From Bacteroidales bacterium (lineage in GTDB: Bacteria; Bacteroidota; Bacteroidia; Bacteroidales; JAAUTT01), in assembly GCA_025350365.1 (NCBI GenBank), contig JANXXY010000430.1, positions 1 through 8,915 on the forward strand: DNA of 8,915 bases, written 5' to 3'. Shown here piece by piece: positions 7,867 to 8,915 of the stretch. Positions within the stretch are counted from its first letter, which is position 1; each line of letters begins with the position of its first letter. The position numbers and the translations under genes were made by a program. The notes beneath the pieces are model-generated. The model was not told the origin of the DNA. It saw nothing but the letters and a program-made list of their open reading frames with translations, and did not search any database.

Positions 7867-8915
7867 GCATTGTGGTTTTGTTGATTGCTTTTACGAAAGC
7901 ATCGAATAAAAGTTCGCCCTGCAAAACATATCCGGTCTGACTTAAATGTATCATGTCGGTGAACATTAATCCCTTAGATTTCCAACGCTTTGCAGAACCA
8001 ATATCACCCATAACAGCCAAAAAATCCCAATAAAGACAATGCTTTTGAACAGCTGTATTAATAATAACATTTCTCACAATATTCAGATTCAGATTCACAA
8101 ATTTCCTGTTTTTCAAATGATCACCAGGAGTAGTTAACAAAATGCAGACACCGGGCAACAATAAATGAATGCTATCAACCATTTTTACGACTTGTTGTTT
8201 GAATCGGATACTATCAAGACGAGGGACAAATGCATCGTTTGTACCCAGCGATACAATTATCAGATCGGGTTTCAGTTGCCTGAGGATGGGACGATAATTT
8301 ATTGATCTGTTAAAAGCATCAAAACTTGCGCCGTTAACCCCTATGGAATGATACATAATTCCGGGTGTCGACGATATCAAATTGATTCCCATCAAAGAAA
8401 AATCTGACTTTACAGAATCTTTCACCGAAAAACGAAAACCAACAGAATCGAGTAATTCAGGAAAAACAATTCGGGTGATGGAAAAATCCTCATATTTTTT
8501 TTCCTTTATGAATATAGCATTGCAACTATCGGTAAACAAAAGATGCTTTTTATTATGATAGATAAGCAACTCATTAAAAGGAAATAAAATGTCTGATTTA
8601 AGTTTTAACTTCAGGGTAAATCGAATAACTGAATCAGATGATGTAAGATGATATCCCGAGATATTAGCCTCTTTCCCTTGCGACAGATGATTATATTTTA
8701 CGCCGGTCCATAATGATTTCGTTCGAAATTTAACATCCTCCGGTCCATTGGCCTTGGCATACGAATCAGGAAACACCCATCCTCTGCCCGAAATGCCAAA
8801 TTCGTGATTCAGTAATTCTCTAAACCGATCAGGAAAATATCCACCCTGAATATGAGAATCGCCCAAATGAACAATGGTTACGTGGCCTTCTTTATCGTTT
8901 GCAATTTTTTTAATT
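7853..8915 (-). CDS. SGNH/GDSL-family esterase or O-acetyltransferase partner of MBOAT, 5' end cut off
   Basis: The frame remains open to the right edge. Reading inward from the edge gives IKKIANDKEGHVTIVHLGDSHIQGG, so the TTG codon at 8864-8866 is an internal leucine and the true start and any signal peptide lie beyond the window. All SGNH blocks are visible (residues counted from that leucine): GDSH with nucleophile Ser 4, GVNGA with Gly 176 and Asn 178, SLGTND with Asn 210, and DMIH with Asp 304 and His 307. About 120 residues between the first two blocks (45-165) form a polar, strand-rich insert, an arrangement known from the peptidoglycan O-acetylesterase Ape1, which has a carbohydrate-binding module there. 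The protein probably acts in the periplasm, either hydrolysing O-acetyl esters or transferring acetyl groups received from the MBOAT protein, as PatB does with PatA. Its stop codon overlaps the MBOAT start by 14 bp. Which activity it has, and on which polymer, is not decided by the motifs. Confidence 0.91.
   Translation of the reverse strand, partial: IKKIANDKEGHVTIVHLGDSHIQGGYFPDRFRELLNHEFGISGRGWVFPDSYAKANGPEDVKFRTKSLWTGVKYNHLSQGKEANISGYHLTSSDSVIRFTLKLKLKSDILFPFNELLIYHNKKHLLFTDSCNAIFIKEKKYEDFSITRIVFPELLDSVGFRFSVKDSVKSDFSLMGINLISSTPGIMYHSIGVNGASFDAFNRSINYRPILRQLKPDLIIVSLGTNDAFVPRLDSIRFKQQVVKMVDSIHLLLPGVCILLTTPGDHLKNRKFVNLNLNIVRNVIINTAVQKHCLYWDFLAVMGDIGSAKRWKSKGLMFTDMIHLSQTGYVLQGELLFDAFVKAINKTTMHGQD

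Noticed and set aside
8081..8098. Near-perfect triple hexamer ATTCAG ATTCAG ATTCAC.
   Set aside because: It is inside the SGNH gene and encodes the ordinary segment VNLNLN; too short to be a functional repeat.
1..8915. Search by eye for defence systems, CRISPR arrays, retrons, transposases, tRNA genes and riboswitches.
   Set aside because: All long frames are accounted for by recognised metabolic, repair or envelope families, and the gaps are short with no repeat arrays or structured RNA that I can see.

Overview
The window looks like ordinary chromosomal DNA from a member of the Bacteroidota. The evidence is an AT-rich sequence, start codons without a recognisable Shine-Dalgarno sequence, and several proteins of types common in that phylum: a nucleotidyltransferase ending in a KWFGVTY tail, a lipoprotein Gfo/Idh/MocA oxidoreductase, a RecJ with a BASDIVP-like variant of motif IV (ASDIVP), and an MBOAT ending in QPFIYFQF. 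I cannot place it below phylum from this sequence alone. There are no RNA genes, CRISPR arrays, insertion sequences or phage genes that I can support.

Layout from left to right. The left edge holds the C-terminal end of a sugar-phosphate nucleotidyltransferase-like protein (+). Facing it on the minus strand are two genes: a DMT/EamA-type transporter (1824-2753) and, after a short gap, a lipoprotein oxidoreductase of the Gfo/Idh/MocA superfamily (323-1723). The gap between them contains a LacI/PurR-like operator candidate, so the oxidoreductase may have its own promoter. A 188-bp divergent intergenic region separates the transporter from an acyl-CoA synthetase (+, 2942-4582), which is followed after 41 bp by recJ (+, 4624-6333). 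recJ converges, with a 6-bp gap, on an envelope-modification pair on the minus strand: an SGNH/GDSL hydrolase-like protein (5' end outside the right edge) whose 3' end overlaps the start of an MBOAT O-acyltransferase by 14 bp.

Functionally the window divides into housekeeping DNA repair (recJ), acyl-CoA activation, small-molecule export, a probable extracytoplasmic sugar or polyol oxidoreductase, and a probable O-acylation module (MBOAT membrane transferase plus SGNH partner). The most interesting parts are the overlapping SGNH-MBOAT pair, whose SGNH member has an Ape1-like inserted beta-rich domain, and the exported, apparently Sec/Lol-dependent, nucleotide-binding-type oxidoreductase with its operator candidate. 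I see no convincing sign of an entirely new system. Both edge genes are cut by the window, so their first visible start codons are not real starts.
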